A DNA stretch of 36,283 nucleotides from Sedimenticola sp. (GCA_027026755.1 JALVNE010000184.1:1-36283); one strand, 5' to 3'; positions 1 to 9,373 are shown, counted from the stretch's first letter. Program-made: numbers and translations. The notes: generated by a model from the sequence alone, not told the origin.

Positions 1-2
1 AT

Positions 3-753
3 CTCATCGAGATCACGGCGGATATTCTTGCCCGGCGTGAGGCTGACGGCACACCATTGCTGGATTACATACTCGACAGCGCCGGGCAGAAAGGCACGGG
101 CAAGTGGACAGGCATCAGCGCCCTGGACCTGGGAGTGCCCCTGACGCTCATCGGTGAGGCCGTGTTCGCCCGCTGCCTGTCCAGCCTCAAGGCGCAGCGC
201 GTCAGGGCCGAAGGCATACTCGGACTGCCATCCGGCGCTTTCTCCGGGGACCGGAATGCGGCGGTGGATTTCCTGGAGCAGGCCCTGTATGCCAGCAAGA
301 TCGTTTCCTACGCCCAGGGGTATATGCTCATGCAGGAAGCAGCGCGGGCTTTCTCCTGGGATCTCCACTACGGCGACATCGCCCTGGTATGGCGGGGCGG
401 GTGCATTATTCGCAGCCGTTTTCTGAACAACATCAAGGAGGCCTATGAGCGGAACGCGGTCCTGGAAAATCTGCTGCTGGATCCCTTTTTCGTGGAACAG
501 GTGAAAAACGCTGAAACGGGCTGGCGCCGGACCTGCGCCACGGGAATGGAGCTGGGCATCCCCCTGCCAGCCATGACCTCCGCCCTGGCCTTCTTCGACG
601 GCTATCGCCGGGGCGTGTTGCCCGCCAATCTCATCCAGGCCCAGCGGGACTATTTTGGCGCCCATACCTATGAGCGCATCGACCGTCCCCGGGGCGAGCA
701 TTTCCACACAGACTGGACGGGGGAGGGTGGCGACGCCACTTCGGGGCAGTACG

Positions 754-761
<8 letters not shown>
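3..761 (+). CDS. gnd: 6-phosphogluconate dehydrogenase, decarboxylating (C-terminal part)
   Basis: The reading frame is open at the left edge, so only the C-terminal ~252 residues are present. It is the all-helical domain of the enzyme that oxidises and decarboxylates 6-phosphogluconate to ribulose 5-phosphate with NADP+ in the cytosolic oxidative pentose-phosphate pathway. Visible landmarks are the substrate/dimer segment GQKGTGKWT, the later [13 protein letters not shown], and the family-type C-terminal tail ending in [11 protein letters not shown] plus a short extension. The stop codon overlaps the start of zwf by 8 bp, which indicates translational coupling in one operon with zwf and pgl. 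The decarboxylating assignment rests on these C-terminal motifs; the Rossmann domain lies outside the window. Confidence 0.95.
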
Positions 762-2240
<1,479 letters not shown>

Positions 2241-2244
<4 letters not shown>

Positions 2245-2912
2245 GGCTGCAGGTGCTGGCGGACGCCCGGGCCCTGGCCCGCGTGGCAGTGGATCATATC
2301 CTCGAGGCGGCAACCCGTTCCCTGGCGGCGCGGGGCCTGTTCAGGCTGGTGCTGGCGGGGGGCAGCACTCCCGGTCGCGCCTATGCAATGCTGGCGGATG
2401 CCGTCACGGATTGGACGGGATGGCAGTTCTACCTGGGAGACGAGCGCTGCCTTCCGCTGGACCATCCCGAACGCAACAGCCTCATGCTGCGCCAGACCCT
2501 GTTCGACCATGCGGCTGTAAGAGAAGCACAGCTGCACATGATTCCCGCCGAACTGGGGGCTGAGGCAGGGGCCGCCGCCTATGAGGAAGAAATTCGCCCG
2601 GCCCTGCCATTTGATCTGGTGCTGCTGGGGCTGGGAGAGGACGGCCATACCGCGTCCCTGTTTCCCGGCCATGAGCATCCGCAAGACCGCCTGGTGGTGC
2701 CGGTGCATCAGGCCCCTAAACCGCCGCCGGACCGCATCAGCCTGAACTACGGCACCCTCTGTTCCGCGGACACCGTGCTGTTCCTGGTGAGCGAGGCGGG
2801 CAAGCATCAGGCCCTGGACAGATGGCAGCGAAAAGAAGACATCCCTGCCGCCCGCATCCAAGGCCGCAATCAGACCCTGGTGCTGGCCGACGAGGCGGCC
2901 CTGCATGGCTGA
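2241..2912 (+). CDS. pgl: 6-phosphogluconolactonase
   Basis: It hydrolyses 6-phosphogluconolactone to 6-phosphogluconate between the Zwf and Gnd steps. The 223-residue protein has the SugI/DevB-type family motifs [11 protein letters not shown] (~36-46), GDERCLP (~67-73) and [15 protein letters not shown] (~127-141), the last containing the catalytic aspartate/histidine region. Its ATG overlaps the zwf stop as ATGA, and its stop lies 8 bp inside the next gene. With gnd and zwf this gives the full oxidative branch in one operon, although in the unusual order gnd-zwf-pgl. Confidence 0.95.
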
Positions 2913-3162
2913 CTGGCAGCTGTACATCATTCGGTGTTCCGATGGCAGCCTGTACACGGGCATCACCACGGATGTGGAGCGGCGTTTTGCGGAACACTGC
3001 TCAGGCAAGGGAGCCAAGTATTTCAACGGGCGCCGTCCCGTGGAAGTCGTTTACCAGGAAAGCTGTACTGACCGCGCCCAGGCCAGCCGCAGGGAAGCCG
3101 CCATCAAGGCCCTGTCCCGCAGCGCCAAGCTGGCGCTCATTGGGGCGGCTCCGAAGGACTGA
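2905..3162 (+). CDS. GIY-YIG domain protein, UPF0213/YhbQ type
   Basis: This is an 85-residue single-domain GIY-YIG protein. The motif appears as YIIR at residues 7-10 and YTG at 17-19, followed by the conserved Arg-rich helix ERRFAEH and a glutamate (YQES) where the family has its catalytic Glu. The length equals that of the stand-alone UPF0213 family. Members are predicted structure-specific nucleases and E. coli YhbQ binds DNA, but a cellular role is not established. The start overlaps pgl by 8 bp, so it is co-translated with the pentose-phosphate genes. Its 3' end overlaps the opposing sprT-like gene by 26 bp, which is possible because both C-termini are poorly conserved. Confidence 0.9.
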   Translation: MADWQLYIIRCSDGSLYTGITTDVERRFAEHCSGKGAKYFNGRRPVEVVYQESCTDRAQASRREAAIKALSRSAKLALIGAAPKD

Positions 3163-3673
3163 AGGCCGTCAGGGGTTCCAGGCGCTGCCCACAGCGCTTG
3201 CAGCGGTACTCCGCCTGGCTGCGTCTGATACGGTTGTGGCGGGTGGCGCTCAGTTCATGGGTCTGGCAGCGGCAGCGGTAGGGAAAACGCCGTTGTCTGC
3301 GCGTCGGCACCTTGCTCATGTCGAATTCATGGCAGCGTGAAGGGTCAAGACCGAGATTTTCCATCAGCTTGCGCCATTCCGGCCCATGGGGTCTGACACG
3401 GCGCTCGGGATGCAGCTGGTCAATGACATAATGGGCCACTTCATGTCCAGGCGTACGCTGCAGGAAGGCATCGAATTGCTGGCTGGCCAGTTCCAGGTTG
3501 TAGCGGATGCAGGGATGGGGATGGCTGCGGTACTGTCCCGCCGCCCGGCCTTTCAGGTCGAAACGGATGTGCGGCAGGGCAAACCGGCGACCGGTGAGCC
3601 TGGCGGCCTGCTCCACCCAGTATGCCGTAGCCTCCGCTAGTGTTTGGCGCATCCTGCGGGTTTCTTCATTCAT
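3137..3673 (-). CDS. SprT-like zinc metallopeptidase
   Basis: The 178-residue protein has the SprT/Spartan family signature. HEVAH at residues 77-81 provides two zinc ligands and the catalytic Glu, and HGPEW at about 96-100 provides the third histidine. The C-terminus carries a zinc ribbon with two CxC/CxxC pairs (YRCRC and YRCKRCG). SprT-family proteins resemble the protease domain of eukaryotic SPRTN, which cleaves DNA-protein crosslinks; the substrate of bacterial SprT is not firmly known. It follows the small membrane protein with an 8-bp overlap, so it is probably the last gene of a moaA-led minus-strand unit. Confidence 0.9.
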   Translation of the reverse strand: MNEETRRMRQTLAEATAYWVEQAARLTGRRFALPHIRFDLKGRAAGQYRSHPHPCIRYNLELASQQFDAFLQRTPGHEVAHYVIDQLHPERRVRPHGPEWRKLMENLGLDPSRCHEFDMSKVPTRRQRRFPYRCRCQTHELSATRHNRIRRSQAEYRCKRCGQRLEPLTAFSPSEPPQ

Positions 3674-4097
3674 GTGGGCTGGAAGCCGGCAGGCCGTCGA
3701 TGCGGCGGTGGTAGAGCAGGGAGTAGTAGCGCACGTTCCCCGGCGCGTGGGAAATCAAGCCGGAGATGACCAGTACGCTGATGAACAGCACGGCCCGCCA
3801 GGCGGGCAGTATCAGGGCCAAGCCTAACAATATCAGTTTTAGAATGATGGCCTGGCCGCGCAGCTGCAGCAGCCAGATGCCGTTACTCCAGATGGAGATG
3901 AGCATCATGGCCGTGCCGCTGATGATGGTGAGTTGCAGGAAAGCTTCCCAATTCAGCTCATGCCCCTGGGCGAAGAAGCCATAGCCCGCCCCGGACAGGC
4001 CAATGAGGTGCAGGGTGCGCAGGCTGATGTTCACCCAGCGCTGGCCGGGAAAGAAGCGGGAGTTCCGCGGAAACAGAAAGCCGGGATAACCGCCCAT
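3666..4097 (-). CDS. Small multi-pass membrane protein of unknown function
   Basis: The 143-residue protein has about four hydrophobic segments: roughly residues 25-42, 50-72, 81-99 and 102-115. A conserved-looking cytosolic tail follows, containing ISHAPGNVRYYSLLYHR. I do not recognise a named domain. The SHAPGxVRYYS tail resembles a set of uncharacterised proteobacterial membrane proteins, but this is from memory. It lies 14 bp after moaA and overlaps the sprT-like gene by 8 bp, so it is probably cotranscribed with both. No catalytic motif is evident. Confidence 0.75.
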   Translation of the reverse strand: MGGYPGFLFPRNSRFFPGQRWVNISLRTLHLIGLSGAGYGFFAQGHELNWEAFLQLTIISGTAMMLISIWSNGIWLLQLRGQAIILKLILLGLALILPAWRAVLFISVLVISGLISHAPGNVRYYSLLYHRRIDGLPASSPHE

Positions 4098-4111
4098 CCC
4101 TTGTTGCTGGA

Positions 4112-5107
4112 TCAGCCGCCCAGGGATGACATATGGCGCAGGGAAACCTTGCTCCTGTCATCGTTGAATTCATGGCTGCGGGGCTTTTTCGCGATGGCGG
4201 CGAGGATTTCCTGTTTGATTTCCTCATCCGAGTACCCGCCGCGCAAACCATCGCGCAGGGAAACCCGGTCTTCCTGGCCCAGACAGAGCACCAGGTCGCC
4301 CTTGGCGGTGAGGCGCACCCGGTTGCAATCATCGCAGAAATGCCGGGACAGGGCGCTGATGACCCCCACCCGGACGGGGCCTGAACCTACCTGGTAATAA
4401 CGGGCGGGGCCAGCCCCCTTGCCGCCCTTGGCGGGAATCAGTTCCTCACCCAGATGTTTTTTGAGGCGGGCGAGGATCTCCACGGCGGGCATGTAGTAAT
4501 CCGTACCGGCAATGCCGGCCTCGCCGATGGGCATGGTTTCGATGTAACGCAGGTCGGCGCCCCGTTCCACGGCATAGTCCAGCATGGATTCGATCTCGTC
4601 GTCATTGAGTCCGCGCATGACCACCATGTTGATCTTTACCGGGTGCATGCCTGCTTCCAGGGCGGCGTCTATGCCCTGCAGCACAGGCTCCAGGTCGCCG
4701 TTCACGGTGATCTTGCGGAATACCTCGGGCTTGAGGGAATCCAGGGAAATGTTGACCCGGCTGATGCCGGCGGCCTTCAGATCGGTGGCCTGCGCTGCCA
4801 GCAGATGGGCGTTGCTGGACATGGACAGATCCTTGAGGCCGGGCAGGGCATGGAGCTGCTTCACGAAATCCAGCAGACCACGGCGCACCAGGGGCTCGCC
4901 GCCGGTGAGACGCACCTTGTCCACCCCCAGTTCGGTGAACAGGCGGATGAGACGGGTCATTTCCTCGAAAGTGAGGAATTCCGCCCGTGCTTCCCATTCC
5001 ATGCCCTGGGAGGGCATGCAGTAGAAGCAGCGGTAATTGCATCGGTCGGTTACCGATACCCGCAGGTAGCGGATGCGGCGCTGGAATGGATCGATCAAAC
5101 CGGTCAT
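4112..5107 (-). CDS. moaA: GTP 3',8-cyclase (molybdenum cofactor biosynthesis)
   Basis: MoaA is the radical SAM enzyme that converts GTP to 3',8-cyclo-7,8-dihydro-GTP, the first step of molybdopterin synthesis. The 331-residue product has the SAM-binding cluster cysteines C23, C27 and C30 (CNYRCFYC). The second, substrate-side cluster is at C258, C261 and C275 (CDDCNRVRLTAKGDLVLC). The LTGGEP SAM motif is at 68-73 and the C-terminal Gly-Gly tail needed for activity is present (SSLGG). The start is the ATG before TGLIDPFQRRIRYLRVSVT. No other moa gene is visible nearby. A structured repeat starts only 36 bp upstream, so its promoter must lie in or against that element. Confidence 0.97.
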   Translation of the reverse strand: MTGLIDPFQRRIRYLRVSVTDRCNYRCFYCMPSQGMEWEARAEFLTFEEMTRLIRLFTELGVDKVRLTGGEPLVRRGLLDFVKQLHALPGLKDLSMSSNAHLLAAQATDLKAAGISRVNISLDSLKPEVFRKITVNGDLEPVLQGIDAALEAGMHPVKINMVVMRGLNDDEIESMLDYAVERGADLRYIETMPIGEAGIAGTDYYMPAVEILARLKKHLGEELIPAKGGKGAGPARYYQVGSGPVRVGVISALSRHFCDDCNRVRLTAKGDLVLCLGQEDRVSLRDGLRGGYSDEEIKQEILAAIAKKPRSHEFNDDRSKVSLRHMSSLGG

Positions 5108-5147
5108 GTTGGGCCAGAGAATTCGTATGCCTGATGCTTAATATTAA

Positions 5148-5419
5148 CCCGGCAACCAAATATATTGTCCTCAGCCGCCCTGTCTGCGCGGGTGGCAAGG
5201 CATCAACGCGCCGCTGTAGCCACTCTACAGCAAGTGTTGATAACGCAGCCCACCCGCGCAGACAGGGCGGTCTCGCCTTTTGATATCAATTGGTTAGATG
5301 CTTCAAACAGGGCGCGTCCCGGCGTTGCGGCTTTTGACAAGGGCTTGCCATTGCCTGCAAGCCGCGCCTTGATACGCACCCTGTTTGAAGCACTGAGGGC
5401 AACATATTTGGTTGCCGGG
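5148..5419. repeat. MITE-like element with nested cloverleaf inverted repeats
   Basis: A 272-bp non-coding element between moaA and nhaA. The terminal inverted repeats 5148-5174 and 5393-5419 match at 25 of 27 positions and start with CCCGGCAACC. A TTAA direct repeat flanks both ends (5144-5147, 5420-5423). Directly inside the ends are two more inverted repeats. One is perfect over 21 bp (5175-5195 with 5250-5270). The other is 18/19 (5299-5317 with 5374-5392). Both abut the outer stem without spacer, so the single strand would fold into a three-armed cloverleaf. A smaller hairpin (CTGTAG/CTACAG, 5214-5230) sits in arm one. No credible ORF is inside, and I see no second copy in this window. 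Confidence 0.8.
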
Positions 5420-5566
5420 TTAATAATAGCCCAAATTTCGGTGACTGGCTGTTGTTTTTTGCCTTGGTGGGCAAAAGGGAATTCCTGTTCCTTCAGGCCA
5501 TGAATTGATTTGTACGCGGGTTTCCACCAAGATACGCCGCATCACTGAATATCTCTCAGGTCAATC

Positions 5567-6916
5567 ATGAAAAGGCAGAAAGGCAAGGAGTATGTTTCAC
5601 CCTGGGAAAGGGCTTTCGACCAGATATTGACGCCACTGGAAGAGTTCATACACCGCCAGACCACCAGTGGCATCCTGCTGATGTTGAGCGCAGTGATCGC
5701 CCTGGTCATCGCCAACAGTCCGCTGGCGGAGACATACAGCCATATTCTGCATACGGAAGTGACTGTGGGCGGAGGCGATCTAACCCTGAGCATGAGCCTG
5801 CATCACTGGATCAATGATGGCCTCATGGCCCTGTTCTTCCTGGTGGTGGGCCTGGAACTGAAGCGGGAATTGCTGGTCGGGGAACTTGCTGATCTCCGCC
5901 AGGCCCTGCTGCCCATTGGCGCGGCGGTGGGCGGCATGCTGCTTCCGGCGCTGCTCTATCTGGCGATCAACTTCGATGGCGAAGGGTTCAAGGGCTGGGG
6001 CATTCCCATGGCCACGGACATCGCTTTCGCCCTGGGCACCCTGGCCCTGCTGGGCAAGCGGGTGCCACCGGCACTCTTGACCTTTCTCGTGGCCCTGGCC
6101 ATCGTGGACGATCTGGGCGCCGTGGTGGTCATTGCCTTGTTCTACACAGCGCAAATCGACGTTGGTGCCCTGGCGGCGGCTGGCGGCATATTGTTCCTGC
6201 TGATTGCCCTGAACCGGGGAGGAATCCGGCGCATTCTGCCTTATGCACTGCTGGGCGTGCTGCTGTGGCTGGCATTGTTGAAAAGCGGCGTGCACGCCAC
6301 CCTGGCCGGGGTGTTTCTGGCCTTCACCATTCCCATGAAACCCAAGCTGGATACGGAGCGCTTTCTGGAGAACACCTATTCTTTGTTGAACCAGATCAAA
6401 ACGGCCCACGAGAAGGAACCCAATATCATTCTCAATGACCAGATGCGCAGCCGGGTGACTGCCCTGGCCGACGGAGTGCAGCTGGCCCAGGCGCCGGCCC
6501 AGGTACTGGAGCACAAGATGCACATGCCCAGCGCCTATCTGGTGATTCCGATCTTCGCCCTGGCCAATGCCGGCATTCCCATGGATTTTGGCGACCTGGA
6601 CAAGACGCTTGTCCATCCGGTGGCTCTGGGCGTCATCGTCGGCCTGGTGCTGGGCAAGGTGCTGGGCATCACTGGCATGACCTGGCTGATGGTGAAGCTG
6701 GGCTTCAGCCAACTGCCCAGGGGGATCAATTTTTCCCATGTTCTGGGCATGTCCCTCATGGGAGGCATTGGTTTCACCATGTCCATCTTCGTGGCGGAAC
6801 TGGCTTTTGCCAGCAATCCGCAAGGTCTGCTCATGGCCAAGACAGGGGTATTGCTGGCGTCGCTCATTGCCGGGGTGGGAGGCTTTGTCTGGTTGCGCGC
6901 GGTGGGCCGGGGATAG
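5567..6916 (+). CDS. nhaA: Na+/H+ antiporter NhaA
   Basis: NhaA is an inner-membrane secondary transporter that exchanges cytoplasmic Na+ for external H+, giving sodium and alkaline-pH tolerance. The 449-residue product has about twelve membrane segments and the family hallmarks: FFLVVGLELKREL, PMATDIAFALGTLALLGKRVP, and the ion-binding Asp pair D181-D182 in IVDDLGAVVVIALFYT. It is longer than E. coli NhaA (388) because of a longer N-terminus and a hydrophilic insertion of roughly 40 residues after KPKLDTERFLENTYSLLNQ, before the last helices. That longer form occurs in other NhaA proteins. The start has a modest ribosome site (CAGG) upstream. It stands alone between two repeat regions. Confidence 0.95.
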   Translation: MKRQKGKEYVSPWERAFDQILTPLEEFIHRQTTSGILLMLSAVIALVIANSPLAETYSHILHTEVTVGGGDLTLSMSLHHWINDGLMALFFLVVGLELKRELLVGELADLRQALLPIGAAVGGMLLPALLYLAINFDGEGFKGWGIPMATDIAFALGTLALLGKRVPPALLTFLVALAIVDDLGAVVVIALFYTAQIDVGALAAAGGILFLLIALNRGGIRRILPYALLGVLLWLALLKSGVHATLAGVFLAFTIPMKPKLDTERFLENTYSLLNQIKTAHEKEPNIILNDQMRSRVTALADGVQLAQAPAQVLEHKMHMPSAYLVIPIFALANAGIPMDFGDLDKTLVHPVALGVIVGLVLGKVLGITGMTWLMVKLGFSQLPRGINFSHVLGMSLMGGIGFTMSIFVAELAFASNPQGLLMAKTGVLLASLIAGVGGFVWLRAVGRG

Positions 6917-6944
6917 GGGCTTGAAGGGTGAGGGGTAAGGGGGA

Positions 6945-7048
6945 GGGGTCGGAGTCAAATTCCACCCAACTGTTACAAGGAACGGAATCAAACTGTTCCA
7001 TGTCATCGGAATTTCCCGACGGCATCCTCCCCATTTGACTCCGACCCC
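6945..7048. repeat. Short inverted-repeat element between nhaA and gluQ
   Basis: A perfect 16-bp inverted repeat, GGGGTCGGAGTCAAAT at 6945-6960 and its complement at 7033-7048, encloses about 70 bp. The inside has smaller stems GGAAC/GTTCC and TCGG/CCGA. It lies between the convergent ends of nhaA and gluQ, so it may also act as a bidirectional transcription end. The sequence GGTCGGAGTCAAAT is one I associate with dispersed bacterial repeats, but I cannot assign a family without a search. There is no ORF. Confidence 0.55.
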
Positions 7049-7055
7049 GCCCACC

Positions 7056-7081
7056 TTCAGCGACCGGGTGAAAGGTTCGGG
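7056..7081. repeat. Solo MITE terminus at the gluQ 3' end
   Basis: This 26-bp stretch matches the right end of the 244-bp repeat at 20426-20669 at 23 of 26 positions, including the shared GCGACCGGGTGAAA and the terminal TTCGGG. Only one end is present; no partner inverted repeat is found nearby. On the minus strand it provides the last seven codons and the TGA stop of gluQ. The likely explanation is a degraded insertion of which only one terminus remains. Confidence 0.6.
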
Positions 7082-7944
7082 CTGGGAACCTGGCTGATAT
7101 CCCAGTTGGCTGACGCCCATGTCCAGAAGTCCCTCACCTTGTCCGGTATTTCTTCCGGGACGCGCTGGCCCAGGGTGTGCCAGGCCTGGAGCAGGGCAGG
7201 CAGGGGCTCATCGTCAGAAAGTGGATGGGCCTTGTCCTGTTTGCTCAACTTGCGTCCCTGTTCATCCAGCAGCAGCGGTACATGGGCGTATTCAGGGCGG
7301 GGATAGCCCAGCAGCGTCTGAAGATAGATCTGGCGGGGCGTGGACAGCAGCAGGTCGGCGCCGCGCACCACCTGGTTGATGCCCTGATCGGCGTCGTCCA
7401 CCACCACGGCCAGCTGATAAGCGGTGTAACCGTCGGCCCGGCGGATGACGAAGTCGCCAAGGTCGCGTTCCAGTACCTGGCAATGCCGGCCGCGGATGCG
7501 GTCGGTGAAACAGATTTCCCGGTCATCCGTGAGCAGGCGGATGGCCTTTCCTTCCCGTCCGGCAGGCAGGCCGTTGCGGCAGCTGCCAGGATAGACCATG
7601 CCTTCGATGCCTGGTTGCCCTGCTGCAGCGATTTCCTTGCGGGTGCAGGCGCAGGGATAGGTCAGGCCACGCTGGCTCAGTCGTTCCAGCACTTCCTTGT
7701 ACCGGGATTTCCGTCGGCTTTGGAACCAGACTTCCCCACACCATTCGAAGCCATAGGCTTCCAGAGTGCGCAGTATGCTGTCTGCCGCCCCAGGCACCAC
7801 CCGGCCTTCGTCCACATCTTCCATGCGCACCAGCCATTGGCCGTCATGGGCGAGGGCATCGGCATAACTGGCGACGGCGGCCACCAGGGAGCCGGCATGC
7901 AAAGGGCCGGTGGGTGAAGGGGCGAAACGGCCACGGTAATTCAT
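7057..7944 (-). CDS. gluQ: Glutamyl-Q tRNA(Asp) synthetase
   Basis: GluQ-RS activates glutamate without tRNA and transfers it to queuosine at the wobble base of tRNA(Asp). It is a paralogue of the GluRS catalytic domain lacking the anticodon-binding domain, which fits the ~295-residue length. Visible are the HIGH-equivalent segment APSPTGPLHAGSL, the Cys-rich zinc site around YPCACTRKEI and YPGSCR, and the KMSKS-equivalent GRKLSKQDKA. I start it at 7944 (MNYRGRFAPSP), not at the upstream ATG 7965, because that ATG is inside the stem of the dksA terminator. The gene follows dksA, as in E. coli and Shigella. Its last residues (NLSPGR) and stop come from a repeat terminus. Confidence 0.93.
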   Translation of the reverse strand: MNYRGRFAPSPTGPLHAGSLVAAVASYADALAHDGQWLVRMEDVDEGRVVPGAADSILRTLEAYGFEWCGEVWFQSRRKSRYKEVLERLSQRGLTYPCACTRKEIAAAGQPGIEGMVYPGSCRNGLPAGREGKAIRLLTDDREICFTDRIRGRHCQVLERDLGDFVIRRADGYTAYQLAVVVDDADQGINQVVRGADLLLSTPRQIYLQTLLGYPRPEYAHVPLLLDEQGRKLSKQDKAHPLSDDEPLPALLQAWHTLGQRVPEEIPDKVRDFWTWASANWDISQVPSPNLSPGR

Positions 7945-7950
7945 GAGGCA

Positions 7951-7978
7951 AAAGAAAGCCGGCATGCAGGCGCCGGCT
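7951..7978 (-). terminator. Rho-independent terminator between dksA and gluQ
   Basis: Read on the minus strand, AGCCGGC and GCCGGCT form a 7-bp GC stem with an 8-nt loop, followed by TTCTTT. The gluQ start lies 6 bases beyond the U-tract. A terminator in the same place limits gluQ transcription from the dksA promoter in Shigella flexneri, so partial read-through is likely here also (inference). Confidence 0.7.
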
Positions 7979-8007
7979 CGGTATGGGGCATCACGGGCGG
8001 GAAGACC

Positions 8008-8439
8008 TCAACCGTAGTTCTTCTCCCGGATCTCCTCCAGGGTCTTGCATTCGATGCACAGGTTGGCCGTGGGCCGGGCTTCCAGACGGCGGATACCGAT
8101 TTCTGCGCCGCAGGATTCACAGTAACCGTATTCGTGGGCGTCGATGAGGTCCAGGGCCTCGTTGATCTTCTTCAACAGTTTGCGTTCGCGGTCGCGGGTG
8201 CGCAGCTCGATGCTGAATTCCGTTTCCTGGCTGGCCCGGTCGTTGGGGTCGGGGAAGTTGGCAGCATCATCTTTCATGTGATGCACCGTGCGGTCCACTT
8301 CCTCCATCAGAGATTTGCGCCAGTTTTCCAGGATGGCACGAAAATGCGCCTCCTGTTTTTCATTCATGTATTCCTCTCCCCGCTTGGGCTTGTATGGCTC
8401 AAAGGACAGAGGGTCGATGTTCATGGATTTGCTCGTCAT
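8008..8439 (-). CDS. dksA: RNA polymerase-binding transcription factor DksA
   Basis: DksA binds the RNA polymerase secondary channel and, with ppGpp, adjusts transcription from rRNA and amino-acid promoters. The 143-residue product has the long coiled coil with the acidic tip FPDPNDRASQE (D64, D67, equivalent to the E. coli tip aspartates) and the C4 zinc finger C107, C110, C128, C131 (CESCG ... CIEC). I use the ATG giving MTSKSMNIDPLSFEPY at 8439. It has AGGT at a suitable distance, and the longer frame to 8526 is not DksA-like. A typical terminator follows, then gluQ. Confidence 0.96.
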   Translation of the reverse strand: MTSKSMNIDPLSFEPYKPKRGEEYMNEKQEAHFRAILENWRKSLMEEVDRTVHHMKDDAANFPDPNDRASQETEFSIELRTRDRERKLLKKINEALDLIDAHEYGYCESCGAEIGIRRLEARPTANLCIECKTLEEIREKNYG

Positions 8440-8845
8440 GCGTTTTACCTGACAACTCGTCGTTCGTTTGTGGGCACTGACTGATCGCCGTCTGATTGGA
8501 AAATATGCCAACCAGGTGAAAAACAAGGGAGATTTCCTGTTCTCAACATGCAGCTCCGAAGGCGTGCTTCCGGAAAAAATGTTGTCCGGCAGATCAGGCC
8601 GTTTTTTTTCAGGTAGGGGAAAGTATCAGACCCGCGGCTCCGGGGCAAATTTTCCATCGCCTCGGTCAACAGGAATCACTCTTAAAGGCGATGGGAAGAA
8701 TCCTGGATGGCAGCCTCTGTTTCGTCGGCCTGGGCACAGGCGAGGCTTTGCCGTTTTGTTGCCGATGATGGCGTGGCCTGCTAATCTTTGAACAATAACC
8801 AGAATAACAGCATTTCGCGTAATTTGTACTGGAGGGAGGTGGTTT
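8440..8845. other. Intergenic region between divergent dksA and hemerythrin genes
   Basis: About 400 bp without a credible gene. It must hold the dksA promoter on the minus strand and one for the hemerythrin gene on the plus strand. A weak minus-strand candidate for dksA is TTGCCC (8648-8643) with ATACTT 16 bp downstream near 8626-8621. A T8 run at 8602-8609 follows a poor stem. A strong ribosome site, GGAGGGAGG, lies at about 8831-8839 before the next gene. I see no repeat matching the others in the window. Confidence 0.4.
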
Positions 8846-9373
8846 ATGTTCGGTTTGTTCAAGCGCCGGAAAGGCAAGGAAGTCGAGGCTCAGTCGAATG
8901 CCGGGAAGGTGTCCGGGGGGACTGCCCCCGGGACAGAAATCCATTACTACAGTGATCTGGTGCCGGAACTGTTGAACGATCACCAGGTTCTGCTGAAACG
9001 CTTTGCTGAGATCGCCGAAGCGGAAAAGCGGGGCGAGTTTCACAGGCTTCCCGGCTTGCTGGAAGAGTTTGGAAGCATATTGCGCGGTCATTTGTTGAAG
9101 GAAAACGTGAAGCTCTACATCTATCTTCAGCATGCTCTGGCCAACGATCCTGACAATGCGGCGCTCATGCAGGGATTTCGCACGGAAATGCATGGTATCA
9201 GCAGAACAGTGACCAACTTCCTCAAACATTATGGCCAGAAGGAATGGGATCAACAGCGCCGCGAGCAGTTTGGCACTGATCTGGACGAGATTGGAGAAGT
9301 TCTGGTCAGACGCATTCAAACCGAGGAGGAGGTGCTTTATCCCCTCTACCTGCCCCCCGAATCCTATGCCTGA
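8846..9373 (+). CDS. Hemerythrin-like HHE domain protein
   Basis: The 175-residue protein is soluble and predicted to be a four-helix bundle after a basic, low-complexity N-terminus of about 30 residues. Candidate metal ligands are H46 (NDHQVL), H82 and E86 (HLLKE), H116 (EMHGIS) and E160/E161 (TEEEVLYPLY), in the spacing of the hemerythrin HHE cation-binding family. These proteins carry a non-haem di-iron centre and bind O2, NO or other small ligands. The histidine normally preceding the last EE is replaced (RRIQTEEE), so the site may be incomplete or atypical. It has a very strong ribosome site and stands alone, divergent from dksA. The exact role is unknown. Confidence 0.75.
   Translation: MFGLFKRRKGKEVEAQSNAGKVSGGTAPGTEIHYYSDLVPELLNDHQVLLKRFAEIAEAEKRGEFHRLPGLLEEFGSILRGHLLKENVKLYIYLQHALANDPDNAALMQGFRTEMHGISRTVTNFLKHYGQKEWDQQRREQFGTDLDEIGEVLVRRIQTEEEVLYPLYLPPESYA

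Noticed and set aside
5148..5419. Integron attC site or tRNA-like gene
   Set aside because: There are no attC core sites or integrase nearby, and the stems are far longer than those of a tRNA; flanking TTAA repeats favour an inserted element.
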